In this document: piece after piece, positions 1 to 9,068 of the stretch | Numbering within the stretch: position 1 is the first letter of the stretch | Layout: each line of letters begins with the position of its first letter | DNA from: an uncultured Alphaproteobacteria bacterium | GTDB taxonomy: Bacteria > Pseudomonadota > Alphaproteobacteria > Methylaequorales > Methylaequoraceae | Assembly: GCA_902617375.1 (NCBI GenBank) | Contig: CACMWI010000002.1 | Location: 127,566-191,565, forward strand | Length of the DNA stretch: 64,000 nucleotides | Direction of reading: 5' to 3' | Notes under the pieces: model-generated | Seen by the model: the letters and a program-made list of their open reading frames with translations, nothing else | Database searches by the model: none | Told to the model about the DNA's origin: nothing | Translations under genes and position numbers: made by a program

Positions 1-634
1 CAATGTCAATACATGCAACACCTTTAGTTTTTTCTAAGTTGGTTAGGTTGGCTTGAGAGGAAGCTATACCAGAGTCAAAATAACTCTTTATATTAATTTT
101 TTGATTTTTAAAACATTTATTTATAATTTCAAACAAATTATAACTACTGTAGACATTGAATGAAAGTATTCCTAATTTGTCACATTCTTGCCCTAACGGA
201 TCATTAATAATTTTATTGTTAATTCTGAAGTTCAAAGGACAAGAATGTACAAGGTATCTACCTCTTAATTTTGATTCTATAATTGACTTTTTAAAAATTT
301 TTCTGATATCTTTTTTTGTAATTGCAATTTTTCCAGAATAAATCTCACTGTAATTTTTTTTACTTATTAAATTTATATCTGTTAAGTTGCTGAAAAATTG
401 GTAATCACTAATTTTTGAGTTTTTGGGCAAGCTTTTTTTAATAGCTTTTGCAATTGTTAGGGAAAGTTTTTGTTGATCAATTTCGTTGTTATTTAAGAAA
501 CCATTACTTTTTTGATGATCCATTCCTAATATGTAAGGTTTGTTATCTTTAATTTTGAAAAAGAGACAAACTAGTTTGTCGGTACCTATGTCAAAAACGC
601 AATATTTTTCTTTACTTTGAATAATTTTTAACAT
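1..634 (-). CDS. ftsA: Cell division protein FtsA (partial, C-terminus beyond window)
   Basis: Actin-like protein that tethers FtsZ filaments to the inner membrane and recruits later divisome proteins. The reading frame starts at the ATG at 634 and stays open for 211 codons to the window edge. The N-terminus has the phosphate-binding strand FDIGTDKLVCLFF near residue 15, and the last visible residues, GVACIDI, are the start of the second nucleotide-binding strand. The 1C subdomain should lie around residues 80-165. It overlaps the ftsQ stop by 7 bases, the standard FtsQ-FtsA order. No ftsZ can follow in the usual adjacent way within this window, because a complete ftsZ already lies at 14.8-16.3 kb. 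The C-terminal amphipathic helix is not visible. Confidence 0.88.
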   Translation of the reverse strand, partial: MLKIIQSKEKYCVFDIGTDKLVCLFFKIKDNKPYILGMDHQKSNGFLNNNEIDQQKLSLTIAKAIKKSLPKNSKISDYQFFSNLTDINLISKKNYSEIYSGKIAITKKDIRKIFKKSIIESKLRGRYLVHSCPLNFRINNKIINDPLGQECDKLGILSFNVYSSYNLFEIINKCFKNQKINIKSYFDSGIASSQANLTNLEKTKGVACIDI

Positions 635-1314
635 TTTTTATTACTCATATAAACCCTACTATAAACTCTTAAATCAAAAATATTAAATTGGCTATACAAC
701 TCTGAGTTTAATATATCTTGAAATATATCTAAAACTTTTTCAAGTTTTTTTAGTGGAAGTAAAACACACTTTTCATTGTGAAAGATTAATTTCCACCCAA
801 TATCACCTTGGTAAAAAATACTATTTATGCTACTTAAAGTTTTTTCTTTTTTTAATAAAAGATTATTTAATTCTGAGATTTGCAAATTAGCATGATTCCC
901 GAATAGTTTAATAATACTATCTTTCTCCCCCTCTATATCAAACTTCAAAATACTACCATCAAAATCTATATAATTAATATTTTTATCTCTGATCCAAATC
1001 ATAAAGGGTTCCGTTTCATCAATTTCGATTTGTAATATCCCACTCCAGTTTAAATAAAAAGAGAAATTTTCTATTTCGTTAAAGTTTTCTAAATCTTTTT
1101 TTAATTTGAAGGGATTAAATTTCCAAAAGCTTTGTCCTTCTTTAACACTTATTTTTTTAAAGAAATAATCTTTTGAAATTCTATCGTTATTTATTAACTC
1201 TATAACTTTTATTTTTTTTTTCTTGAAAATTTCTTTTATATCATTGCTTTTTATTACTAAAGTTACTGAAAGAATTGTAATTAAAGCTAATGAAAATATT
1301 ATAAAAATTCGCAT
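628..1314 (-). CDS. ftsQ: Cell division protein FtsQ
   Basis: Bitopic divisome protein with a short cytoplasmic tail, one membrane segment (about residues 2-20) and a periplasmic part. A POTRA-like domain lies at about residues 35-100 (KVIELI...SVKEGQSFWKF...FYLNWSGILQIEIDETEPF), followed by the FtsQ beta domain, which includes YIDFDGSIL. At 228 residues it is short for the family and has almost no cytoplasmic extension. It sits between ddl (16-base overlap) and ftsA (7-base overlap), the classical dcw order, which supports the call more than sequence conservation does. Confidence 0.85.
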   Translation of the reverse strand: MRIFIIFSLALITILSVTLVIKSNDIKEIFKKKKIKVIELINNDRISKDYFFKKISVKEGQSFWKFNPFKLKKDLENFNEIENFSFYLNWSGILQIEIDETEPFMIWIRDKNINYIDFDGSILKFDIEGEKDSIIKLFGNHANLQISELNNLLLKKEKTLSSINSIFYQGDIGWKLIFHNEKCVLLPLKKLEKVLDIFQDILNSELYSQFNIFDLRVYSRVYMSNKKC

Positions 1315-2213
1315 TCTGCATATGTTAGTAAAATTTCACATAGTTCAAGGAAATCTGTTCCTTTGCTTTTAGCCATTTCAGGTAAAAGCGAGTTTTGAGT
1401 TAGACCAGGCTGTGTATTTATCTCTAAAATAAACAATTCTTTTGATTTGTTGTTATATCTAAAATCTAGTCTGGAAATACATTTGCAATTAAGTGTCCTG
1501 TGAATCTTCAAAGAAATATCTTTTAATTTTTGTTTTACATTTTCTGGCAATTTAGGGTCAAGAACATGTTTAGCAATCGTCTGGTATTTATTTTTAAAGT
1601 CATAGATTTCACTGTCAAAAATAATTTCCATGATTCCACAAATTTTATCTTCTAGGATTCCAACCGTAATTTCCCTTCCGTCAATAAACTCTTCAACCAT
1701 GTACTTATGAAGTTCGTAAGTATCATTGTTTTTGAAATCATTTAATTGTTTTTCATTTTCAATCTTGAGTAAATTTTTACTAGATCCACCGCATATTGGT
1801 TTGACTATAAATGGATATGAAGAGAGGGTAAATTTACTATTTATATTGTAATTTCGAGGAAATTTGATTCCCAAAGATTTATAAAAGTATTTTGATACAA
1901 CTTTGTTCATAGCTATTGATGACGCCAAAACTCCTGAATGTGTATAAGGAATTTTTAAATAATTTAAAATTGATTGTAATTGACCGTCTTCACCGAATAT
2001 TCCGTGTAAACAATTAAAAACTTTATCTGGTTTTGATCTAATTAAATCATTAATTAGTTTATTACAATCATGATCAACATCAATTAATGTTGTGTCATAT
2101 TTTTTTTGTAAGGTTTTGTATACTTGATTAGCAGTTAAAATAGAAATCTCTTTTTCATCAGAGATTCCGCCTCTTAATACTGAAATTTTTTCAGACTTTT
2201 TTAAATTTACCAA
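1299..2213 (-). CDS. ddl: D-alanine--D-alanine ligase
   Basis: ATP-grasp enzyme joining two D-alanines for the peptidoglycan stem peptide, in the cytoplasm. The N-terminal motif ISVLRGGISDEKEIS (residues 10-24), the HGIFGEDGQLQ motif (70-80) and the metal/ATP site FILEINTQPGLT near residue 262 fit Ddl. The 304-residue length is normal. The start at 2213 overlaps murB by 23 bases. That is unusually long, but no later ATG would keep the N-terminal beta strand. It belongs to the murC-murB-ddl-ftsQ-ftsA block. Confidence 0.93.
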   Translation of the reverse strand: MVNLKKSEKISVLRGGISDEKEISILTANQVYKTLQKKYDTTLIDVDHDCNKLINDLIRSKPDKVFNCLHGIFGEDGQLQSILNYLKIPYTHSGVLASSIAMNKVVSKYFYKSLGIKFPRNYNINSKFTLSSYPFIVKPICGGSSKNLLKIENEKQLNDFKNNDTYELHKYMVEEFIDGREITVGILEDKICGIMEIIFDSEIYDFKNKYQTIAKHVLDPKLPENVKQKLKDISLKIHRTLNCKCISRLDFRYNNKSKELFILEINTQPGLTQNSLLPEMAKSKGTDFLELCEILLTYAECEFL

Positions 2214-3090
2214 TTCGTATTAACTCCCATTTTAAATTAATTCTTCTTTTTTCCCAGACTTTTCTTTTAATATCTTCACCAAGCATTTCCAGATCTAAAG
2301 ATGAAGCGTTTTTGTAATTTATTAGAAAATTTGAATGAAGATTCGATACTTTTGCTCCACCCAGTTGTTTGCCTCTGTAATTTATTTCATCAATGAGTTT
2401 CCACGCAGGATAGGAAGTAGGATTTGTGAATGTGCTTCCTCCTGTTCTAGATGACACGGGTTGAGTTTTTTTTCTCTTATCTGATATAGTTGAGATTTTT
2501 TTTTTAATTTGTGATATTTTGCATTTTTTAACTTTAAACCTTGCTTCAATTATGATCTGTCCATTATCAAAAGAACTTTTTCTATAATGAAAGTCTATTT
2601 CTTTTTTTTTGACTATTTTTTTGTTTAGATTTTCATCAATTATCGTGCAATCAATTAAACTGTCACTGATTTGATTACCATAACATCCTGCATTCATTTT
2701 TATATTTCCACCTATTGTTCCAGGAATACCACTTAAAAACTCCAAACCTGAAATATTTTTTTTAACACAAAATTTTGCAACCTCTGAGTCTTTTGAACCT
2801 GCTCCAACAGATAGAACGGAATTACCATTATCAATTTCAATTTTTCTGAACGTTCCTCCCAATTTTATAACAATTCCTTTAAAGCCGCCATCTCTAATTA
2901 TCACATTAGACCCTGAACCTATTATAAAAATTGGAAGAAATTTCCTAGCTATTCTAATTGTGTTTATTAATTGATTTATTGAATTCACTTCAAGGAATAG
3001 ATTACAATTTCCTCCAGTTCCAAACCAAGTCTTTTTACCAAGTTGATAGTTAAACTTTAAAGACTTTAATAGAGAGGATTTATTATTCAT
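2191..3090 (-). CDS. murB: UDP-N-acetylenolpyruvoylglucosamine reductase MurB
   Basis: FAD- and NADPH-dependent reductase making UDP-MurNAc. FAD-domain motifs are visible: WFGTGG (22-27), IGSGSNVIIRDGGFKG (57-72) and GIPGTIGGNIKMNAGCYG (121-138). TGGSTFTNP places the proton-donating serine at about residue 219, and AKVSNLHSNFLIN follows near the end. Length is 299 residues. The short form without the extra E. coli-type insertion indicates a type II MurB, as usual in Alphaproteobacteria. It overlaps murC by 8 bases. Confidence 0.95.
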   Translation of the reverse strand: MNNKSSLLKSLKFNYQLGKKTWFGTGGNCNLFLEVNSINQLINTIRIARKFLPIFIIGSGSNVIIRDGGFKGIVIKLGGTFRKIEIDNGNSVLSVGAGSKDSEVAKFCVKKNISGLEFLSGIPGTIGGNIKMNAGCYGNQISDSLIDCTIIDENLNKKIVKKKEIDFHYRKSSFDNGQIIIEARFKVKKCKISQIKKKISTISDKRKKTQPVSSRTGGSTFTNPTSYPAWKLIDEINYRGKQLGGAKVSNLHSNFLINYKNASSLDLEMLGEDIKRKVWEKRRINLKWELIRIGKFKKV

Positions 3091-4486
3091 TTTTTTCTAG
3101 AAAATTTTTAAATTCTTCAGCAATACTTGAACTAAAACCGGCTCCTAAAAAAATAATATTGTCTTTTCTTGAAATTATTTTTTTAATCTCATTGAAATTA
3201 GATTTAGTACCATCAATTGAGGAAACTATTTTTTCTTTATATTTTTTTTTTAATAGCTTTGATAATTCAAAGTTATTAATTTTTTTTATGGGCTTTTCTC
3301 CAGCAGTATAGATTGGTAAGACAAAAATTATATCTGCATTTTCAAAACTATTTAAAAATTCATCTTTTAATTCTTTTATTCTACTAAATCTATGGGGTTC
3401 AAAAATAGCAATTAATTTATTTTTTGTGATTTTTTTTAAAGCATTCAGTGTCATCTTAATTTCTTTAGGGTGATGTGCGTAATCATCAATTATCAAAGTA
3501 TCGGAGCTTTTATAGATAATTGAAAATCTTCTTTTTACACCTTTAAAGCGTTTCAAAGCGTCTTTAATAAGTGAGTCAGTAATTTTTAAACCTTTTGAAA
3601 CACTATATGCTGCTAAAGTATTAGATATATTGTGAGATCCTATGAGAGGGATTAATACTTTTTTTAAAATTTTTTTTTCAATATTATTAATGATATCGAA
3701 GCAAGAAAAAAAAGTATTATTTTTTTTTATGATTTGTACGTTTGCAGCCCGGAAGTTTGCTTTCTTTGAGAAACCATAAGTATAAATTTGCTTGTGATTA
3801 ATTTTTTCAAAAATATTAGATATATTTTTATCGTCAATATTTATTGATAAAAAACCGTAAAAAGGGATGTTATTCGCATATTTTATGAATGATGCTTTAA
3901 TATCATCTAAATTTTTATAATAATCAAGGTGTTCTAAATCAATATTGTTAATTACCCCAATAGTAGATGGTAACATTGTAAATGAGCCATCTGATTCGTC
4001 AGCTTCAGCAACAATCCATTCGCCATTCCCTAACTTTGCATTTGCTCCGATACCATTTATTATACCCCCATTTATTATTGTTGGATCAAAATTAGCTCTT
4101 TCTAATATACATGAAATTAATGAGGTTGATGTGGTTTTCCCGTGAGACCCTGAAACTGTAATTGAAGATTTAAGTCTCATTACATCTGCAAGCATCATTG
4201 CTCTTGAATACAATGGAATTTTTTTTTTAATAGCTGATTTAATCTCTATATTTGAAAATTTTACGGCAGAAGAATATACAACAATATCAATGTTTCTAAT
4301 ATTTTGTTTAGCATGTTTGGAAAAAACTTTTATTCCTTTTTTCTTTAATCTTCTAATAATTATATTGTCAGTTATGTCACTACCAGAAATTGTGAATCCT
4401 TTACTGTAAAGAATCTCAGCAATTGCACTCATTCCTATCCCACCGATACCTATGAAGTGAACATTTCTTTTTTTAAGCATTCTCAA
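3083..4486 (-). CDS. murC: UDP-N-acetylmuramate--L-alanine ligase MurC
   Basis: First Mur ligase, adding L-Ala to UDP-MurNAc with ATP. It has the N-terminal Rossmann motif HFIGIGGIGMSAIAE (10-24), the P-loop SGSHGKTTST (about 113-122), EADESDGSF for Mg and substrate binding, and the C-terminal signature IDDYAHHPKEI followed by EPHRFSR. Length 467 is typical. It overlaps murG by 14 bases and murB by 8, so it is co-translated within the dcw operon. Confidence 0.97.
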   Translation of the reverse strand: MRMLKKRNVHFIGIGGIGMSAIAEILYSKGFTISGSDITDNIIIRRLKKKGIKVFSKHAKQNIRNIDIVVYSSAVKFSNIEIKSAIKKKIPLYSRAMMLADVMRLKSSITVSGSHGKTTSTSLISCILERANFDPTIINGGIINGIGANAKLGNGEWIVAEADESDGSFTMLPSTIGVINNIDLEHLDYYKNLDDIKASFIKYANNIPFYGFLSINIDDKNISNIFEKINHKQIYTYGFSKKANFRAANVQIIKKNNTFFSCFDIINNIEKKILKKVLIPLIGSHNISNTLAAYSVSKGLKITDSLIKDALKRFKGVKRRFSIIYKSSDTLIIDDYAHHPKEIKMTLNALKKITKNKLIAIFEPHRFSRIKELKDEFLNSFENADIIFVLPIYTAGEKPIKKINNFELSKLLKKKYKEKIVSSIDGTKSNFNEIKKIISRKDNIIFLGAGFSSSIAEEFKNFLEKNE

Positions 4487-5507
4487 CTATTATTTTTTTT
4501 ATAAAATTTAATAATGACAATTTACGATTTAATTTTTTTGATAATTCTATTTTATGTAATTTTTTTTTAAAAACAATTTTTTCAATTTCCATAGATATTT
4601 TTTTAAAATTAAGCTTTCTTTCATCACAAATTAAACATTGGTTATTTTTTTTAAACTCAACTGCATTGTAGTATTGATGATTGTTTGTTGAAGAAGGAAG
4701 AGGAAATAATACTGAAAATTTATTGTATAACTCTATTTCTGCAAGAGTTGATGAACCACATCTTGATATAATTAGATCCGCTTTATTCAGTTGATCATAA
4801 ATATCATCAAAGAAACTCTCGATCACAAATTTTATTTTCATTTCTTTATAAGAGTTTATTGTTAACTCTATGTCTTCTTTTCTAGCTTGTTGAACAACGA
4901 TTAACTTTTGTTTTGATCTGCTGCTAAAATTTTTTATAATTCTTGGAACCAATTTAGAAAATATTTTTGCACCTTGACTTCCTCCAACCACAAATATTCT
5001 TTTTAATTTTGATTTACTATCTGCCTTTTTTTTCGGTCTTACAGGTATTCCAGTATGAACAGAATAATTTTTTGCATATTTAGTATTTTTAAAAGTTAGA
5101 GCAATATTCTTTGTTAGATAAGATAACAATCTATTGGTTTTTCCCATAACTGCGTTTTGTTCATGAATTAGTATCTTAATTTTTAAAATTTTTGCAGCAA
5201 GTATTGAAGGTATAGAGGTGTATCCCCCAAAACCAACAACGATATTTGGTTTGTGCTTAATAAAAATAATTAAAGACTGTAAAAAACCTAAAATAATTTT
5301 TGCAAGCATGATTGGTAATAGTGGATTAATTTTTAATGAAGAAGAAAATATTTTGAAATATTTAAGTTTTTTCTTTCTAATAATTTTTTCTATTCTATGA
5401 TCTACCAAAAAATAATAATCAAAGTTTTTATCAGTTTCTGTCAGAGATATTGCGGGGAAAAGATGACCTCCTGATCCTCCAGCTATTAGAAAAACTTTAC
5501 TTCCCAT
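4473..5507 (-). CDS. murG: Lipid II synthase MurG
   Basis: Peripheral inner-membrane GT-B glycosyltransferase that transfers GlcNAc to lipid I to give lipid II. It shows IAGGSGGHLFPAISL (8-22), VVGFGGYTSIPSILAA, IHEQNAVMGKTNRLL, VVGGSQGA and the C-terminal donor-site motif SRCGSSTLAE with NNHQYYNA. At 344 residues it is slightly short. The flanking ftsW and murC overlap it by 11 and 14 bases. Confidence 0.95.
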   Translation of the reverse strand: MGSKVFLIAGGSGGHLFPAISLTETDKNFDYYFLVDHRIEKIIRKKKLKYFKIFSSSLKINPLLPIMLAKIILGFLQSLIIFIKHKPNIVVGFGGYTSIPSILAAKILKIKILIHEQNAVMGKTNRLLSYLTKNIALTFKNTKYAKNYSVHTGIPVRPKKKADSKSKLKRIFVVGGSQGAKIFSKLVPRIIKNFSSRSKQKLIVVQQARKEDIELTINSYKEMKIKFVIESFFDDIYDQLNKADLIISRCGSSTLAEIELYNKFSVLFPLPSSTNNHQYYNAVEFKKNNQCLICDERKLNFKKISMEIEKIVFKKKLHKIELSKKLNRKLSLLNFIKKIIVENA

Positions 5508-6603
5508 TTTTCTCTTCTTTTACTAGTAATAGTATAAATCCAACTATAATTGAACTTGAAATAAATGACGATCCCCCATAAGAAATAAAGGGTAAAGTCA
5601 TTCCTTTTGTAGGAATAATATTTAGTGATGAAGAAATATTAATTATTGCTTGAAAAATCAAAATATTTGCTAATCCCGTCAGTGCGGTAACAATGAAGAA
5701 ATTGTTGGATCTTTGAGATATGAAATGAATTCGTACGTATATTGCAATATATACTCCTATAATTAAAATTGAAAAAAATCCTCCTAACTCTTCACCAATC
5801 AAAGCAAAGATAAAATCAGAGTGCACATCTGGAAGATTTTTGGCAATAGTTCCTTCTCCAATCCCTTTACCAAATAGTCCTCCATTTTCAAAAGAGTTTA
5901 AGGATTTAGATATTTGATAATTATCCCCAACTTCAGAAAAGAAAAAATTCATAATCCTAAATTTTACGTGCTCTAGGGTAAAAAAACATAATAAAAAAAC
6001 TAAAATAAAACTTAAAACAATTGGAATTATTATTTTTAAATTAATATTAGAGGACAAAATTTGTATCAACCAAACTGTGAATATCAAAATAAACATTCCA
6101 AAATCAGGTTGAAGAATAAGAAGAGAAGAAATAATTATTAAACATAAAATATTTAAGAAAAATGAATAATCATTTTTGATTTTATACCTTCCAAGTAATA
6201 CGGCACTTAGAACAACAAATGATGGTTTGAGAAGTTCTGATGGCTGGAAAGAAAAGTTATAAAATTTAATCCATCTATTTGCCCCTTTTGTTTCTGGGAA
6301 GAAAAAAATAGCAATTACACACAAAACTAAACTTAAAATAAAAATGAATAAAGATATGTAGATTACGTGCTTCAAAGAAAATTGGGATAATACAAAAATT
6401 ATTACTAAACCAACAATACAAAATATTAAATGTTTTTTAAGAAGAAGATCAGGGGGGAAATAAAATCTTCCTTCAAAATGCTGATTAATGCTGGACATTG
6501 AGATAACACCAAAAAGTAAAAGTAGAAGAGTAGAAATGAGTATTAATTTATCAATATTACTCCACCAATTATAATTTTTTACAGGGTTTATGTTGTTAAT
6601 CAC
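5497..6603 (-). CDS. ftsW: Septal peptidoglycan polymerase FtsW
   Basis: SEDS-family membrane glycosyltransferase that polymerises septal glycan together with FtsI. About ten hydrophobic segments fill the 368 residues. SEDS signatures include GANRWIKFYNFSFQPSELLKPSFVV (quoted only as landmark GANRWIKF and FQPSELLKP), LQPDFGMFIL, the loop DVHSDFIFALIGEELG, and the C-terminal LPFISYGGSSF. It lies between murD and murG, which separates it from the second SEDS gene in this window (rodA at 53.8 kb, next to mrdA). Confidence 0.95.
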   Translation of the reverse strand: MINNINPVKNYNWWSNIDKLILISTLLLLLFGVISMSSINQHFEGRFYFPPDLLLKKHLIFCIVGLVIIFVLSQFSLKHVIYISLFIFILSLVLCVIAIFFFPETKGANRWIKFYNFSFQPSELLKPSFVVLSAVLLGRYKIKNDYSFFLNILCLIIISSLLILQPDFGMFILIFTVWLIQILSSNINLKIIIPIVLSFILVFLLCFFTLEHVKFRIMNFFFSEVGDNYQISKSLNSFENGGLFGKGIGEGTIAKNLPDVHSDFIFALIGEELGGFFSILIIGVYIAIYVRIHFISQRSNNFFIVTALTGLANILIFQAIINISSSLNIIPTKGMTLPFISYGGSSFISSSIIVGFILLLVKEEKNGK

Positions 6604-7981
6604 TTATTTTTATTTTTTCTGAAACTAATTGTTTGAATTCTTTACCCCTATCCTCAAAATTATTAAATTGATCAAATGATGAACAAGCAGGGGAAAGTAG
6701 AATATTGATATTTATTTTTTTCTTGATTGCATCTTTAAATGCTTGATTAAATGACTCCCTTAAAGTTTTGAACTCTTGGCAAATAATTGAATTCTTAACT
6801 AAAAATTTTTTAAAGTTTTCACTGCATTCACCGTACACATATGCTTTAAGTATATTCCCTAAATTGTTTTCTATCCCCTTGAGTCCACCTTTTTTTTCTC
6901 TACCACCTAGTATCCAAAAGATATTTTTAAACGATTTAATTGCAGTTTTTGCTGAATTTACGTTTGTTGATTTACTATCATTATAAAAATCAATATTTTT
7001 AAATGTACCGGAGAATTCGATTCTATGTTGTAATGTATGAATATTTTTAGTAGAACTCACAAAATCGTTTGTCTTTTGGTTAAGTAGAAAACTAGATACA
7101 TAAGCTGCTAATAGATTCTGAAAATTATGTTGAGCTTTTACAAAACTTAATTTGTTTATAGAAATCTCAATATTTTCTTTTGATATATTATTAAATATTT
7201 TAATTTTATTGTTTTCAGTTTTCAAGTATATGTCAACATTTTCCGTGTACTTACAACTAATTAGAATAAGTTTTGATTTAAAATTTTTTTTAAAATTATA
7301 GGCTATTCTTCTGCAATTAATATCATCAATACAAATTACAGCAAAATTTTTCTTTGTTTGATTTTTAAAAATATTAAGTTTTGAATCTATATATTTTCTA
7401 AATGTTCCATGCCACTCAATATGATCCTTTGATATATTTAAAAGAAAAGCATAATCAAAATTGAGTTTATCTATTTTAGCTAATTGATATGATGAGGCTT
7501 CTACAACCAACAATGTTTTTTTATTTATTTTTAAGTCAGTAAATGGTGTTCCAATATTTCCACAACATTTTGAGTCTCGAAAATTATTAAAAGATAAAAT
7601 TTGGCTTATAAAATGGGTAGTAGTGGACTTTCCATTCGTTCCAGTTACACCGATTAGTGGATTTTTTATATTTAGAATCGCTAAAAATTCTAGATCTGTT
7701 ACGATTTTAATGTCTAGGCTTCTTGCTATTTTTACTACTTGATCAGGTCTTTTTTTTTGATGATTAATACCAGGACTTAAAACCAAATATTTACAATCTT
7801 TGAGTGTTTCTGGTGTCATATTATTGATTTTAATTTTTAATGAGTTAGTAATTTTTCTCTTTTCGGGGTTATCATCCCAACATGTCACTGGTATTTTCTT
7901 TTTAATTAGATATTTGGCTAAAGAGATGCCTGAAATACCCATACCCAAAATAAAAATTTCTGAATTAATTTGTCTAATCAT
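6596..7981 (-). CDS. murD: UDP-N-acetylmuramoylalanine--D-glutamate ligase MurD
   Basis: Cytoplasmic Mur ligase adding D-Glu. The N-terminal domain begins with IFILGMGISGISLAKYL (9-25). The ATP-binding loop is GVTGTNGKSTTTHFI (about 113-127). HRIEFSGTFKNIDFYNDSKSTN (landmark NDSKSTN) and LSPACSSFDQFNNFEDRG at the C-terminus are diagnostic. Length 461 is normal. It overlaps mraY by 4 bases (ATGA) and ftsW by 8, indicating translational coupling. Confidence 0.96.
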   Translation of the reverse strand: MIRQINSEIFILGMGISGISLAKYLIKKKIPVTCWDDNPEKRKITNSLKIKINNMTPETLKDCKYLVLSPGINHQKKRPDQVVKIARSLDIKIVTDLEFLAILNIKNPLIGVTGTNGKSTTTHFISQILSFNNFRDSKCCGNIGTPFTDLKINKKTLLVVEASSYQLAKIDKLNFDYAFLLNISKDHIEWHGTFRKYIDSKLNIFKNQTKKNFAVICIDDINCRRIAYNFKKNFKSKLILISCKYTENVDIYLKTENNKIKIFNNISKENIEISINKLSFVKAQHNFQNLLAAYVSSFLLNQKTNDFVSSTKNIHTLQHRIEFSGTFKNIDFYNDSKSTNVNSAKTAIKSFKNIFWILGGREKKGGLKGIENNLGNILKAYVYGECSENFKKFLVKNSIICQEFKTLRESFNQAFKDAIKKKININILLSPACSSFDQFNNFEDRGKEFKQLVSEKIKISD

Positions 7982-9066
7982 CTAAGCTTTAAACTAGCAA
8001 GACCGAGAAGTGCTAAAATAATTGAAATAATCCAGAATCTTATAACTATGGTTGCCTCAGACCATCCCTTTTGCTCAAAATGATGATGTATTGGTGCCAT
8101 CCTGAAAATTCTTTTACCCGTAAGTTTAAATGAGATTACTTGTGCAAAAACTGACAATGCCTCAAGCACAAAGATTCCTCCGATTAATGAAAGAATTATC
8201 TCGTGTTTTGTCGCAACAGCAATTGCCCCAATAGTACCGCCTATTGACAAGGATCCAGTGTCTCCCATAAAAACCATTGCTGGCGGAGCATTAAACCAAA
8301 GAAACCCCAAACCTGCACCTATTAATGAGGCACAAATAATTACCAGCTCTCCAGTATCACTTACATATGGAATTTTTAAATATTCTGAGTAAATTAAGTT
8401 ACCTGTAAAATAGGCTATGAAAGCAAAAGATAGAGTTGTTATCATTATTGGTCCGATGGCTAATCCGTCTAAACCGTCAGTTAAGTTAACTGCATTTGCA
8501 CTACCAACAATTACAATTGCAGCAAAAATATAGTAAAAATTACCTAGATCAATAAAAAATCCCTTTGTGAATGGAATAAAAACAATGTTTACTAAATCTG
8601 GGTTTACAATTTTGTTAAAAAGAAAAACAAATAAAAAACATATTAAAAATTCAACAATTAATCTATAAGAGGCCTTGAATCCTTCAGGATTATTATTTTT
8701 TAGTTTGCTGTAGTCATCGAGAGCTCCAATCAATCCGAATAAAATTGTAATACTAAAAATTAACCATACAATGTTACTACTTAGATCTGCCCAAAATAAT
8801 ATCGAAACGAATAAAGAGATGAGGATTAACATCCCACCCATCGTTGGAGTACCAGCTTTGTTAACGAGATGACTTTTTGGACCGTCTAGTCTTATGGGTT
8901 GACCTTTCTTCTGAACACTTTTGAGTTTTTTTATAAATCTTGGACCGAGAAAAAGAGATATAAAAAAAGCCGTAAAAAGAGCTCCACCTGCTCGAAATGT
9001 AAGATAATTAAATAAATTAAGAAAGTTAAAATTTTCTATATATGGTGTTAGGAAATAGTAAAGCAT
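7978..9066 (-). CDS. mraY: Phospho-MurNAc-pentapeptide translocase MraY
   Basis: Ten-TM inner-membrane enzyme that moves phospho-MurNAc-pentapeptide to undecaprenyl phosphate, forming lipid I. Clear signatures are AGTPTMGGMLIL (72-83), the Mg-binding VNLTDGLDGLAIGP, FMGDTGSLSIGG, and MAPIHHHFEQKGW with its histidine cluster. Length 362 is typical. It is separated from murF by 2 bases and overlaps murD by 4. Confidence 0.97.
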   Translation of the reverse strand: MLYYFLTPYIENFNFLNLFNYLTFRAGGALFTAFFISLFLGPRFIKKLKSVQKKGQPIRLDGPKSHLVNKAGTPTMGGMLILISLFVSILFWADLSSNIVWLIFSITILFGLIGALDDYSKLKNNNPEGFKASYRLIVEFLICFLFVFLFNKIVNPDLVNIVFIPFTKGFFIDLGNFYYIFAAIVIVGSANAVNLTDGLDGLAIGPIMITTLSFAFIAYFTGNLIYSEYLKIPYVSDTGELVIICASLIGAGLGFLWFNAPPAMVFMGDTGSLSIGGTIGAIAVATKHEIILSLIGGIFVLEALSVFAQVISFKLTGKRIFRMAPIHHHFEQKGWSEATIVIRFWIISIILALLGLASLKLR

Positions 9067-9068
9067 TG